Shown: one piece after another, positions 1 to 9,678 of the stretch
How the letters are laid out: each line of letters begins with the position of its first letter
How positions within the stretch are numbered: the stretch's first letter is position 1
DNA from: Pseudomonadota bacterium
GTDB taxonomy: Bacteria; Pseudomonadota; Alphaproteobacteria; Micropepsales; Micropepsaceae
DNA length: 9,920 nt
Assembly: GCA_021817355.1 (NCBI GenBank)
Contig: JAKAVI010000410.1
Span: 11,199-21,118 of the forward strand
Direction: 5' to 3'
Notes under the pieces: model-generated
Database searches by the model: none
What the model was told of the DNA's origin: nothing
Seen by the model: only the letters and a program-made list of their open reading frames with translations
Translations under genes and position numbers: made by a program

Positions 1-3060
<3,060 letters not shown>

Positions 3061-3093
3061 GGGCAGGAAGATGCAAGGGGCTTGCCTGCCCCT
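3061..3093. terminator. Possible bidirectional hairpin between convergent genes
   Basis: The 37-bp gap between the metH and oxoprolinase stop codons contains overlapping inverted repeats. GGGCAGG (3061-3067) pairs with CCTGCCC (3085-3091), extendable with AAG/CTT across one bulge. Alternatively AGGGGC (3076-3081) pairs with GCCCCT (3088-3093) around a 6-nt loop. No T-run follows on either strand, so an intrinsic terminator is only inferred from the convergent position. It may just be a transcript 3'-end structure. Confidence 0.35.
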
Positions 3094-3097
3094 GTGG

Positions 3098-6000
3098 CTA
3101 AGGCGGACCAAAGCCGCCGCCGCCTGGGGTTTCGATGACAATGACATCGCCCGCACCAAGCTCGGCGCTGTCGCGGCCCTGCAGTAACTCGTGGCGCCCG
3201 TCATGACGCAAGATGGTGGTGCGGCCACATTGTGCCGCTTCACCACCCTCAAGCCCGAAGGGCCCGGTCTGGCGCCGCGTGGAGAGAATCGCCGCCGACA
3301 TGGCTTCGCCAAAGCGGATGCGCCGTACCACCCCGTCGCCGCCATGGTGACGGCCGCGTCCGCCGGAGCCCGCGCGGATTGAAAACGCCTCAAGCACCAC
3401 TGGAAAGCGGGTTTCCAGTACCTCCGGATCGGTAAGGCGTGAATTTGTCATATGGGTGTGTACCGCCGACTGTCCGTCAAAGTCGCGTCCGGCACCGGCG
3501 CCGCCACAGATGGTTTCATAATATTGGTAGTGCGCATTGCCGAAGGTGAGATTGTTCATCGTGCCTTGCGAGGCGGCCAGCACGCCCAAGGCCCCGAAGA
3601 GCGCATCAACCACCGCCTGGCTGGTTTCGACATTGCCGCCTGCGACCGCTCCTGGCGGGCGCGGGCTGAGCAGCGTGCCGTCGGGAATATGGATCTCGAG
3701 CGGCTTGAGACAGCCGGCATTCATCGGAATGTCGTCCTCCACGAGACAGCGGAAGACATAAAGCACTGCCGCTTTGGTGACCGAGCGGGGGGCGTTCAGA
3801 TTGTTCTTGGCCTGCGCACTCGTGCCAGTGAAGTCGATCCTCGCCGTACGCCGGCCGCGGTCGACGCGGATTTGCACTTTTATTTGGAGTCCATCATCCA
3901 TCGGCATGACGAATTCGCCATCGCTGAGAGCTCCGATGACCCGGCGGACGCTTTCTTCGGCATTGTCCTGGACGTGGCCCATATAGGCGCGGACCGCCTT
4001 CAGTCCGTACTGGCTGCACAGCCGGGCCAGTTCCTGTGCACCCTTGGTGCAGGAGGCGGCCTGGGCCTTCAGATCGGCAATGTTCTGATCGGGATTGCGC
4101 GCAGCAATTGCCGCGCTGGAGAGGATCGCGCGTACCTGGTTCTCCTCGAAGCGGCCCTGGTGGATCAGCCTTTCCCCGTCAAAGAGCACACCTTCCTCCT
4201 CGATGCGCTCGGAAAAAGGTGGCATCGACCCTGGCGAAATCCCGCCAATGTCGGCGTGATGACCTCTTGCGGCGACGAAGAAGGCGCGTTCCCCGGCAAT
4301 AAAGACCGGCGCCACCACCGTGATATCAGGCAGGTGGGTGCCGCCATCATAGGGCGCGTTGGTGACGAACATGTCGCCTTCGCCCATCTGCGGATGCTTG
4401 CGCAGAACCGCCGTGACGCAATCGCCCATCGAACCCAGATGGACCGGCATATGCGGTGCGTTGGCGACAAGAGCGCCCGTGCCATCGAAGATCGCGCAGG
4501 AAAAATCCAGTCGCTCCTTGATGTTGACTGATGATGCGGTGTTTTGAAGTGTCGCTCCCATCTGTTCGGCGATGGCCATGAACTGGTTGGCAAAGACTTC
4601 GAGCAGGACCGGATCGACCTCGGTGCTGGCCAGCTCCGGACGGTGCGAGGGCCTCGTGCGTTCGAGGACGAGATCGCGCCTTGGGGTCAGCCGCGCCCGC
4701 CAGCCTGGTTCTACCACGATCGTCTGATGGGGCTCGATAAGCAGGGCCGGCCCGTTGATGGAGGCATGCTGGCTGAGGGCGTCGGTGTGAAGGACCTGCG
4801 CCTCATGCCAGGCGTTCTGACTGAAGATCTTGGTAGCCGCGATGGGCTGGGCGATTTGCTCCTGGGGCTTGCTTGCCGTGACGTCGGCGGGCGCCTGATC
4901 ATCACTCTGTACTTCTACTTCCAGGGCTTCGCCGATCAGTTCCTTGCCATCAAAGCCAAAACCATAAAGACGCCTGTGGGCGCTGCGAAAATCTTCCGCC
5001 ATCTGTTCCAGGGAGCCAAGCTTTATCGGCAGCGTCGTATCACTGCCGCTGTAGCGGACGTGCACCTTGCTTTCGACGCGCAACTGGCGCGCTCCTTGTT
5101 CGTGGAGCTCCGTGCTCAAGGCCGCGCGCATGGCGGCGGCCATGGTGGCGATCTCGTTCACCCTCGCAGCTGACAGAACTCCGCCAAGGGCGCTCTGGCG
5201 CAGGCTACGCAGGCGCGCCCGCTTCATGCCATAGGCCGACAGCACGCCCGAAAACGGATGGATGAAGATGGTGGTGATGCCGAGGGCATCGGCTACCAGA
5301 CAGGCATGCTGGCCACCGGCACCACCAAAGCAGTTCAGCACATAGTCGCGGGTGTCATAGCCTTTGGCGACCGAGATCCGCTTGATCGCCGCGGCCATGT
5401 TTTCCACGGCGATGCGGATGAAGCCATCGGCGACGGCTTCCGGTGTGCGGTCATCGCCAAGCTGCGCCGCCAACGCGGCAAATTTTTCGCGCACCACCTC
5501 CTCGTCAAGCGGCTGATCGGCGGCAGGACCAAAAATCGCCGGAAAATAGGCGCCCTGCAGTTTGCCGACCATGACATTGGCGTCAGTGACGCAGAGAGGT
5601 CCACCACGGCGGTAGCAGGCCGGGCCGGGATCGGCGCCGGCACTTTCGGGTCCGGCGCGGAAACGGGCGCCGTCATAGCTGAGGATGGAGCCGCCGCCGG
5701 CGGCCACGGTGTGGATTGCAAGCATGGGTACGCGCAGGCGTACCCCCGCCACCTGGGTTTCGTATTCGCGCTCGTAGCTGCCATCAAAGCGCGACACGTC
5801 GGTGGAGGTGCCGCCCATATCAAAGCCGATCGCCCGCTGAAATCCCGCCTCGAGTGCGGTTTCGGCCATGGCCACGACCCCGCCCGCCGGCCCCGAAAGG
5901 ATCGCATCCTTGCCGCGGAAATAGTCGGGTGCCGCAAGTCCGCCATTGGAGGTCATGAAGCTGAGGCGCACGTCGGGCAGGGCCCGCCCGATCCGCTCGG

Positions 6001-6691
6001 CATAGCGCGCCAGAACCGGGGAGAGATAGGCATCCGCAACGGTGGTGTCGCCGCGGGAGACATACTTCATCAGCGCCACCGTTTCGCAGCTGACGGAGAT
6101 CTGGGTGAAGCCCGTTCTGCAGGCAATATCCTGCGCCCGCATTTCATGGTGAGGAAAGCGATAGCCATGGAGGAAGACGATGGCGATGGCACTGATGCCA
6201 AGCAAGCGCGCCTGGTGCAATTGCGCGGCCAGATCCTCCTCGTCGAGGGGGGTAAGAACCTCGCCGCTTGCACTGATTCGTTCCTTGGCCTCGATGACGC
6301 GCTCATAGAGCATCTCTGGCAGATCGATATTCAGGGCGAAGAGCTTGGGCCGGTTCTGATAGCCGATGCGCAGCTGGTCACGGAACCCCTGCGTGGTAAC
6401 CAGAGCAACCCGCTCCCCCTTGCGTTCCAAAAGGGCATTGGTGGCGACGGTGGTGCCCATGCGGACTTCGCCCACAAGCCCACGCGGTATCGGTGCATTT
6501 GCCGCCAGGCCAAGACAGCGTCGGATGGCTTCAAGGGCGGCGTCATCATAGGAGGGATCAAAGGACAAGAGCTTCATGGAGGTCAGCTGCCCATCCGGTG
6601 CCTGCGCGACGACGTCGGTAAAGGTGCCGCCGCGATCGATATAAAAGTTCCATCTTCCGGACATTGAGACGATCAACTCCACGCTCATCAT
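3098..6691 (-). CDS. 5-oxoprolinase, ATP-hydrolysing, single-chain HyuA-HyuB fusion (OPLAH type)
   Basis: Predicted to open 5-oxo-L-proline to L-glutamate with ATP hydrolysis (glutathione or pyroglutamate salvage); cytosolic. The 1197 residues are close to eukaryotic OPLAH and bacterial full-length homologues. HyuA half, about 10-690: N-terminal nucleotide-binding motif [11 protein letters not shown] (19-29), [15 protein letters not shown] (83-97), [13 protein letters not shown] (289-301), GGGSIL (332-337), [13 protein letters not shown] (352-364), [10 protein letters not shown] (455-464). HyuB half, about 691-1197: [20 protein letters not shown] (712-731), [16 protein letters not shown] (775-790), [10 protein letters not shown] (809-818), and a C-terminal glycine-rich PGGGGFGPP. 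The start is ambiguous: ATG at 6691 and 6688 have no good Shine-Dalgarno, whereas the ATG at 6664 ([13 protein letters not shown]) matches the usual N-terminal length and has GTGGAG 12 nt upstream. The OPLAH-like N-terminus ([16 protein letters not shown]) argues for oxoprolinase over hydantoinase or acetophenone carboxylase, but family members differ in substrate. The gene stands alone, divergent from djlA. Confidence 0.92.
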   Translation of the reverse strand: MMSVELIVSMSGRWNFYIDRGGTFTDVVAQAPDGQLTSMKLLSFDPSYDDAALEAIRRCLGLAANAPIPRGLVGEVRMGTTVATNALLERKGERVALVTTQGFRDQLRIGYQNRPKLFALNIDLPEMLYERVIEAKERISASGEVLTPLDEEDLAAQLHQARLLGISAIAIVFLHGYRFPHHEMRAQDIACRTGFTQISVSCETVALMKYVSRGDTTVADAYLSPVLARYAERIGRALPDVRLSFMTSNGGLAAPDYFRGKDAILSGPAGGVVAMAETALEAGFQRAIGFDMGGTSTDVSRFDGSYEREYETQVAGVRLRVPMLAIHTVAAGGGSILSYDGARFRAGPESAGADPGPACYRRGGPLCVTDANVMVGKLQGAYFPAIFGPAADQPLDEEVVREKFAALAAQLGDDRTPEAVADGFIRIAVENMAAAIKRISVAKGYDTRDYVLNCFGGAGGQHACLVADALGITTIFIHPFSGVLSAYGMKRARLRSLRQSALGGVLSAARVNEIATMAAAMRAALSTELHEQGARQLRVESKVHVRYSGSDTTLPIKLGSLEQMAEDFRSAHRRLYGFGFDGKELIGEALEVEVQSDDQAPADVTASKPQEQIAQPIAATKIFSQNAWHEAQVLHTDALSQHASINGPALLIEPHQTIVVEPGWRARLTPRRDLVLERTRPSHRPELASTEVDPVLLEVFANQFMAIAEQMGATLQNTASSVNIKERLDFSCAIFDGTGALVANAPHMPVHLGSMGDCVTAVLRKHPQMGEGDMFVTNAPYDGGTHLPDITVVAPVFIAGERAFFVAARGHHADIGGISPGSMPPFSERIEEEGVLFDGERLIHQGRFEENQVRAILSSAAIAARNPDQNIADLKAQAASCTKGAQELARLCSQYGLKAVRAYMGHVQDNAEESVRRVIGALSDGEFVMPMDDGLQIKVQIRVDRGRRTARIDFTGTSAQAKNNLNAPRSVTKAAVLYVFRCLVEDDIPMNAGCLKPLEIHIPDGTLLSPRPPGAVAGGNVETSQAVVDALFGALGVLAASQGTMNNLTFGNAHYQYYETICGGAGAGRDFDGQSAVHTHMTNSRLTDPEVLETRFPVVLEAFSIRAGSGGRGRHHGGDGVVRRIRFGEAMSAAILSTRRQTGPFGLEGGEAAQCGRTTILRHDGRHELLQGRDSAELGAGDVIVIETPGGGGFGPP

Positions 6692-6760
6692 GCCCCGGCT
6701 CGGGGGCGGTATTTGAACTTACGCATCGCATTTTTTCGGCCAATGGCCTAATCCTTCCCC
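6692..6760. promoter_or_regulatory. Divergent intergenic region between oxoprolinase and djlA, with short palindrome
   Basis: These 69 bp must hold the start signals of both divergent genes. It contains a perfect short palindrome, GGCC-AAT-GGCC (6738-6748), next to a T6 run (6731-6736). On the minus strand TTGGCC followed after 16 nt by TAAGTT is a weak sigma70-like pair for the oxoprolinase gene. On the plus strand CCTAAT (6747-6752) lies just upstream of the djlA ATG, with no convincing -35. No element is strong and the assignment is inference from position. Confidence 0.3.
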
Positions 6761-7480
6761 ATGTCAATCTGGGGAAAATTGAGTGGCGCGGCCGCGGGGC
6801 TGCTAGCCGGGGGCCCGCTTGGCGCCCTTTTGGGCGCCATCACGGGCCACGTCCTGATTGACCGATCTCAAGCCCATGATCCCGACCACCCCGGCATAGC
6901 CTTTACCATCGCCATCATCGCGCTTGCGGCCAAGATGGCGAAGGCGGATGGCACCGTCACCAATGATGAGGTCGAAGCCTTCCGCCGGATCTTTCGCGTG
7001 CCGCCCCATGAAGAGGCCAATGTGCGGCGGATCTTCAACTTCGCCCGCCAGGACACCGCCGGCTATGAAACCTATGCTCGCCAGATCGCAAACCTGTTCC
7101 GGGGCCGGCCAGCCATTCTCGAGGACGTGCTCGATGGCCTCTTTGAGATCGCCACCGCTGATGGCGTACTGCATCCCGGCGAACTGAGTTTTCTTGCACG
7201 CGTGGCTGACATTTTCGGTTTTACTCCGGATGCCTTTGGACGCATCCGCGCCGCACATTGCGGTCCGGAGGACGCTGATCCCTACGCCGTGCTGGGCGTT
7301 GCGCGCGAGGCCTCCGATGAGGAAATCAAACACACCTATCGCCTCTTGGTCCGCGAGAACCATCCCGACAGCCTCATCGCCCGTGGCGTCCCAGAAGAAT
7401 TCATCGCCCTGGCCAATGAGAAACTCGCCGCCATCAACGGCGCCTACGAGACCATACGCAAAGCCCGCCAGGCACTTTAA
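6761..7480 (+). CDS. djlA: DjlA-like membrane-anchored J-domain co-chaperone (TerB + DnaJ domains)
   Basis: Predicted inner-membrane DnaJ-family co-chaperone that recruits and stimulates DnaK at the cytosolic face. Of 239 residues, 8-32 form a glycine-rich hydrophobic segment (GAAAGLLAGGPLGALLGAI), consistent with the single DjlA membrane anchor. About 48-166 is a TerB/DjlA-type acidic helical domain with two repeated turns of the form KADGTVTNDE (61-70) and TADGVLHPGE (132-141). About 173-239 is a J domain (DPYAVLGV), with the HPD motif essential for DnaK stimulation at 201-203 (RENHPDSL). The start fits the family (MSIWGKLSG), but there is no Shine-Dalgarno: the bases before ATG are pyrimidine-rich, so weak or leaderless initiation is possible. 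The domain order matches DjlA and nothing is missing. No gene follows on the same strand until the accessory region. Confidence 0.93.
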   Translation: MSIWGKLSGAAAGLLAGGPLGALLGAITGHVLIDRSQAHDPDHPGIAFTIAIIALAAKMAKADGTVTNDEVEAFRRIFRVPPHEEANVRRIFNFARQDTAGYETYARQIANLFRGRPAILEDVLDGLFEIATADGVLHPGELSFLARVADIFGFTPDAFGRIRAAHCGPEDADPYAVLGVAREASDEEIKHTYRLLVRENHPDSLIARGVPEEFIALANEKLAAINGAYETIRKARQAL

Positions 7481-7682
7481 ATAAGGGCAGTCAGGTCAGC
7501 TGGTGAACTCCTCATTCGAAATGACCCGCTAGAGCCCGCAAGCCCCGGCGTTCAGGCCGGGGTAAGGGCGTCCTGAACGATGCGATAGCGAGCCGTGTGG
7601 GTGATGACTTTCTTGCGCTCAATGCGGCGTCCGCTGCTGTTCGATGTATTGTCTGAGCATGCTGATCGGCGCCGCCATAAAG
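7481..7682. other. About 200 bp without a convincing gene; boundary of the accessory region
   Basis: Between djlA and the small plus-strand gene I find no supported coding sequence. The stretch contains a small palindrome TCATT-CGA-AATGA (7512-7524), then the strong GC hairpin at 7543-7562. Short open frames on both strands at 7555-7682 have no ribosome binding site and no recognisable family. It marks the change from conserved core genes to short accessory genes, so an integration or deletion junction may lie here. I see no tRNA and no clear direct repeats. Confidence 0.5.
7543..7562. repeat. Strong GC hairpin, mobile-element-end-like or djlA transcript end
   Basis: CCCCGGC (7543-7549), loop GTTCAG, then GCCGGGG (7556-7562): a perfect 7-bp GC stem with a 6-nt loop. 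The flanks AGCCCGCAAG before and TAAGGGCG after look like the subterminal hairpin at the right end of IS200/IS605 (tnpB-type) elements, by recall only. No tnpA or tnpB gene is present, so it would be a relic. There is no T-run, which weakens a Rho-independent terminator reading, although it lies 62 bp after djlA and could still stabilise that transcript end. Confidence 0.35.
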
Positions 7683-7862
7683 GTGGCCAAGATCGCGACT
7701 AAAGAGACCACTGAATCTCCTGCGACCGACGCACAGGCGGTCAAGTGCGGAAAGGCTGGAGGCGCGAAAGGCGGCCCGGCGAGGCCCCTTAAGCTGAGCC
7801 CGCAGCAGCGCGAGGAGATTGCGCGCGTTGCCGCTTCGGCCCGCTGGAAAAAGTCGGACTAA
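7683..7862 (+). CDS. Small basic conserved protein with GGAKGGPAR...RW motif, unknown function
   Basis: A 59-residue lysine- and arginine-rich protein if started at GTG 7683 (VAKIATKETTES). Upstream in-frame ATGs at 7644 and 7659 would give 72 or 67 residues. I prefer the GTG because an MAK- beginning suits small basic proteins of this kind, but none of the three starts has a clear Shine-Dalgarno. The middle and C-terminus, GKAGGAKGGPAR followed by LSPQQREEIARVAASARW, match a widespread family of small bacterial proteins ending in a helix of the form I-A-x-x-A-A-x-A-R-W. To my knowledge the family has no established role; nucleic-acid binding is only suggested by its charge. Its stop codon overlaps the end of the convergent 97-residue gene by four bases. 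Reality of the gene is fairly likely; the start is uncertain. Confidence 0.65.
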   Translation: MAKIATKETTESPATDAQAVKCGKAGGAKGGPARPLKLSPQQREEIARVAASARWKKSD

Positions 7863-8152
7863 CCCACGCTGTCTAGCTGCCCCAGCTCTTCCAGGTCAAT
7901 GCTGAAGTTGAAGTCGATCTGGATTGGTGCGTCAGGGCACTTGCGCTCACTGTAGCTATCCATGTCGATCTTAAGCTGGAGACATTTGCCCAAGATGTGG
8001 TTTCGGCGGTTCGCCGCTGCCACTTCCATAAAAGGCTTCGGGGCATTTAGATCACCCCACTTCATCACAAGCTGCCCATTCTCGCGAATGCGAGCCGCAT
8101 AGAACTTCCGAACGCTTCTGCCTTTCTTGTCCTTGACATGCTCAAGACCCAT
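7859..8152 (-). CDS. Hypothetical 97-residue protein, last gene of the HigA/ImmA operon
   Basis: I do not recognise the family. The protein has a basic N-terminus (MGLEHVKDKKGRSVRKFYAARI, about pI-basic over residues 1-25), a middle part with WGDLNAP (32-38) and AAANRRNH (45-52), and an acidic C-terminus with alternating hydrophobic residues (PIQIDFNFSIDLEELGQL), suggesting strands. There is no signal peptide or membrane segment. The ATG at 8152 is the only sensible start, but no Shine-Dalgarno precedes it. It lies 12 bp after the stop of the 52-residue gene, so it is probably co-transcribed and perhaps translated by coupling from that gene. The TAG stop overlaps the end of the convergent 59-residue gene. 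Position makes it a candidate accessory part of the toxin-antitoxin-like unit; that is inference only. Confidence 0.7.
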   Translation of the reverse strand: MGLEHVKDKKGRSVRKFYAARIRENGQLVMKWGDLNAPKPFMEVAAANRRNHILGKCLQLKIDMDSYSERKCPDAPIQIDFNFSIDLEELGQLDSVG

Positions 8153-8164
8153 GGCGCGGCCAAT

Positions 8165-8323
8165 TCATTCGGCTGCCTGTGCCACAGCCATCCCGCGTGT
8201 TAACTCATAACGAGCATTCGCAACGGCCCACTCGCCAATCTCCAGCTTTGATGCCGGACATGGATTCCCCGCGGCGCGGTAGTCCTCGACAATCTTTAGA
8301 AGCTGTTCGTTCAGAGTCGCCAT
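8165..8323 (-). CDS. Hypothetical 52-residue protein, coupled to the HigA/ImmA gene
   Basis: A short gene supported mainly by its start signals. GGAG (8333-8330) sits 6 nt before the ATG at 8323 and inside the last codons of the upstream antitoxin gene, whose TAA ends one base before this ATG, a typical arrangement for translational coupling. The 52-residue product (MATLNEQLLKIVEDYRAAG at its N-terminus) looks fully helical, with an amphipathic first helix, a short turn around NPCPASKL (20-27), and a second helix with EWAVANARYEL. The family is unknown to me. It could be a small regulator or partner protein of the antitoxin-protease or of the 97-residue protein that follows 12 bp downstream; nothing in the sequence decides this. 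Confidence 0.68.
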   Translation of the reverse strand: MATLNEQLLKIVEDYRAAGNPCPASKLEIGEWAVANARYELTRGMAVAQAAE

Positions 8324-8324
8324 T

Positions 8325-9458
8325 TTAAGCTCCGTTAGAATGCAGCGGCGGAGTTGTTCCCCACCCGTCGGTAAGCGCTGTGCGCGTGATGATTTCCCTG
8401 ATTCTCACCAGATGCTTATGGAAGTGCGTATATGGCACCTCCTTCCGGTATTGTAGACGTCCAACAACCAAGCCGGGGTGAACGTGAATTCGCTTAGCAA
8501 ACAACAGAATGTGTTGCTCGGAATAAAGCGGCCTGACGCGAATAATAAAATTCTGTAGCTCAGACTCAGGCACACAAAATTCAGCAGCAGCCTCATTTGC
8601 CAACTCTTCTGCCTTCGGCAGGGGCTCGCTTCGCTCCAGGCGTTCGCTCAATTCAATGTCGATATGTTGCCCGTCGCAATTGAGAATGTGTTCGATCTCA
8701 TGCCGCAGAACGAACCAAAAATTGTTGATCCGATCAAACCGGATGGCGAGTGCTATAGCTGGGCTATCGGGGTTCAGCCAAAACGCGGCCCCGTCGATCT
8801 TCGAGTTGGGAAGGAACTCGACAATCACAAAACGCACACCTGCCGCCGCCAAGATGGCTGGTACCTGACGGATTTCCTCAGGGGAGATGAGGAGTTCTGT
8901 TAACTTCTTGATCGCGGCGTGCAGTTTTGCGGGTCGGTAAGACCCCGATACAGGTGCAGCCTCCGCAAGCTGCTTTGCCCGAAAGAGCCAAGCCAACTGG
9001 AGGGGCGTACGCTCGTCGTAGTCGGTTGCCTTCGTGGCGTGCGGTAGCACGGGATTCTCGTCCAGCGACTTGAGGTTGAAGAACTGCAGGACGCGGCGCT
9101 CCGTAACCTCAAGGTTTTCCGATTGCTCAATCCAGTGTCTCTTGGTCATTTCTCTGACGGGAAATTTATCGTAAAGGTGCGCTCGCCTGCTTACCCTCTT
9201 GTCCGCAGGTTCGCAGTTGGGGAGTCGGTATACGCTATCCAAATTCATCCAATATAGCGCGCTGGTTCCGAAAGCATCAGCAAGCCCGCGGGCCGTCTCT
9301 GGTGTGATCTGCTTCTTAGCGTTGACGAGTTCATTTACCAGCCGAAGGGGGCGTCCCATGATCTGGGCCAAGTCCTCTTGTGTCCATCCGCGAGCCTCAA
9401 GCTCCTCTCGAATGAACTCTCCGGGTTGGAACACCTCTGCGGCTACACGGTTCAACAT
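8325..9458 (-). CDS. HigA-type HTH antitoxin fused to ImmA/IrrE metallopeptidase domain
   Basis: Predicted cytosolic antitoxin and autoregulator of a HigB/RelE-type toxin, fused to a COG2856 zinc peptidase. The chosen start, ATG 9458, gives 377 residues and has GGGGGGAG 9 nt upstream; an in-frame ATG at 9554 lies inside the toxin reading frame and is rejected. Residues 10-75 are a HigA-style Xre HTH: FQPGEFIREELEARGWTQED, then GRPLRLVNELVNAKKQITPE, then FGTSALYWMNLDSVYRL. About 80-190 is a helical linker. The peptidase domain has the zinc-binding, catalytic HEIEH at 253-257 (LRHEIEHIL) and a probable third ligand Glu in NEAAAEF downstream. The C-terminal THFHKHLVRIR is typical of these fusions. 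In related systems (ImmA/ImmR, IrrE/DdrO) the peptidase cleaves an Xre repressor, so self-processing or cleavage of a partner is possible but inferred. It is 17 bp after the toxin stop and is followed directly by the 52-residue gene. Confidence 0.9.
   Translation of the reverse strand: MLNRVAAEVFQPGEFIREELEARGWTQEDLAQIMGRPLRLVNELVNAKKQITPETARGLADAFGTSALYWMNLDSVYRLPNCEPADKRVSRRAHLYDKFPVREMTKRHWIEQSENLEVTERRVLQFFNLKSLDENPVLPHATKATDYDERTPLQLAWLFRAKQLAEAAPVSGSYRPAKLHAAIKKLTELLISPEEIRQVPAILAAAGVRFVIVEFLPNSKIDGAAFWLNPDSPAIALAIRFDRINNFWFVLRHEIEHILNCDGQHIDIELSERLERSEPLPKAEELANEAAAEFCVPESELQNFIIRVRPLYSEQHILLFAKRIHVHPGLVVGRLQYRKEVPYTHFHKHLVRIREIITRTALTDGWGTTPPLHSNGA
8330..8333 (-). promoter_or_regulatory. 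Shine-Dalgarno of the 52-residue gene
   Basis: GGAG on the minus strand, with a 6-nt spacer to the ATG at 8323. It lies within the 3' end of the antitoxin-peptidase gene (AAC GGA GCT TAA), which supports translation coupled to the upstream gene and fixes the start of the small gene. Confidence 0.75.
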
Positions 9459-9467
9459 TTTGCTGCA

Positions 9468-9475
9468 CTCCCCCC
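9468..9475 (-). promoter_or_regulatory. Ribosome binding site of the HigA/ImmA gene
   Basis: GGGGGGAG on the minus strand, directly after the toxin TGA (9478-9476) and 9 nt before ATG 9458. It decides the antitoxin start: the longer in-frame ORF from 9554 has no such signal and would translate the toxin region out of frame. Confidence 0.75.
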
Positions 9476-9678
9476 TCAGTGGTAGTCCACGATTTCGAAA
9501 ATGCGGACGACCTTGTTGGAGGACCCTCCTTCTAGCATTACGATCAAACGCCACGGGTCATTGCGCCTCATGGAGTACTGCCCCGCACGGCCCCCCCCTT
9601 TAGCTTTTCGAAGTTCAGCGAACGCAACGCGTAAAGATCCCTTTCGTTAGTTGCCGACCGGCACTGTCTCAGTTTGAA
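9476..9678 (-). pseudogene. HigB/RelE-type toxin, frameshifted at a G8 tract and apparently lacking its N-terminus
   Basis: Toxins of this family are ribosome-dependent or free mRNA nucleases paired with HigA antitoxins. Two frames together spell a recognisable C-terminal half. Frame one reads RSATNERDLYALRSLNFEKL, then KG. Frame two continues RAGQYSMRRNDPWRLIVML and ends VRIFEIVDYH before TGA, the usual ending of the family. The switch lies in eight G (plus-strand C8, 9591-9598). As written, frame one ends soon after, in GSTP-stop. Six G would restore the normal spacing (LKGGRAGQYS); nine would give one extra Gly. Upstream of about 9678 the frame shows no family similarity and has no ATG, so roughly 45 N-terminal residues appear lost; the 5' limit is approximate. 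The gene precedes higA/immA by 17 bp in the usual toxin-antitoxin order. Whether this is decay, phase variation, programmed frameshifting or a sequencing error cannot be told from one sequence. Confidence 0.75.
9591..9598 (-). repeat. G8 homopolymer inside the toxin reading frame
   Basis: Eight consecutive G on the minus strand (C8 on plus), exactly where the toxin homology changes frame. It is the longest G/C run that I noticed in the window. Tracts of this length are typical slipped-strand (contingency) sites and are also common places for sequencing errors. Confidence 0.85.

Noticed and set aside
5258..6667. Long plus-strand open frame (469 codons) antisense to the oxoprolinase gene, with another at 3452-4531
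   Set aside because: High-GC codon bias in the real minus-strand gene creates open antisense frames. The translations show no family pattern and there are no start signals.
7543..7562. Hairpin as a standard Rho-independent terminator of djlA
   Set aside because: No T-run follows the stem on the plus strand, so I kept it only as an unexplained repeat or structure.
7495..7565. Possible tRNA or attachment site (ATTCGAA reminiscent of a T-loop)
   Set aside because: No cloverleaf can be built: no acceptor stem, anticodon arm or CCA context fits. The palindrome TCATT-CGA-AATGA explains the resemblance.
7552..7682. Short minus-strand frames reading MLRQYIEQQ and RKKVITHTARYRIVQD near the hairpin, considered as the C-terminus of a Tyr-type IS200 transposase or another gene end
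   Set aside because: A YIEQQ-like string alone is too little. The HUH motif and the rest of the protein are absent, and the upstream part is antisense to the small basic gene.
9459..9554. 32-residue N-terminal extension of the HigA/ImmA protein
   Set aside because: It lies in the toxin reading frame region in another frame; the strong ribosome binding site and HigA-like N-terminus point to ATG 9458.
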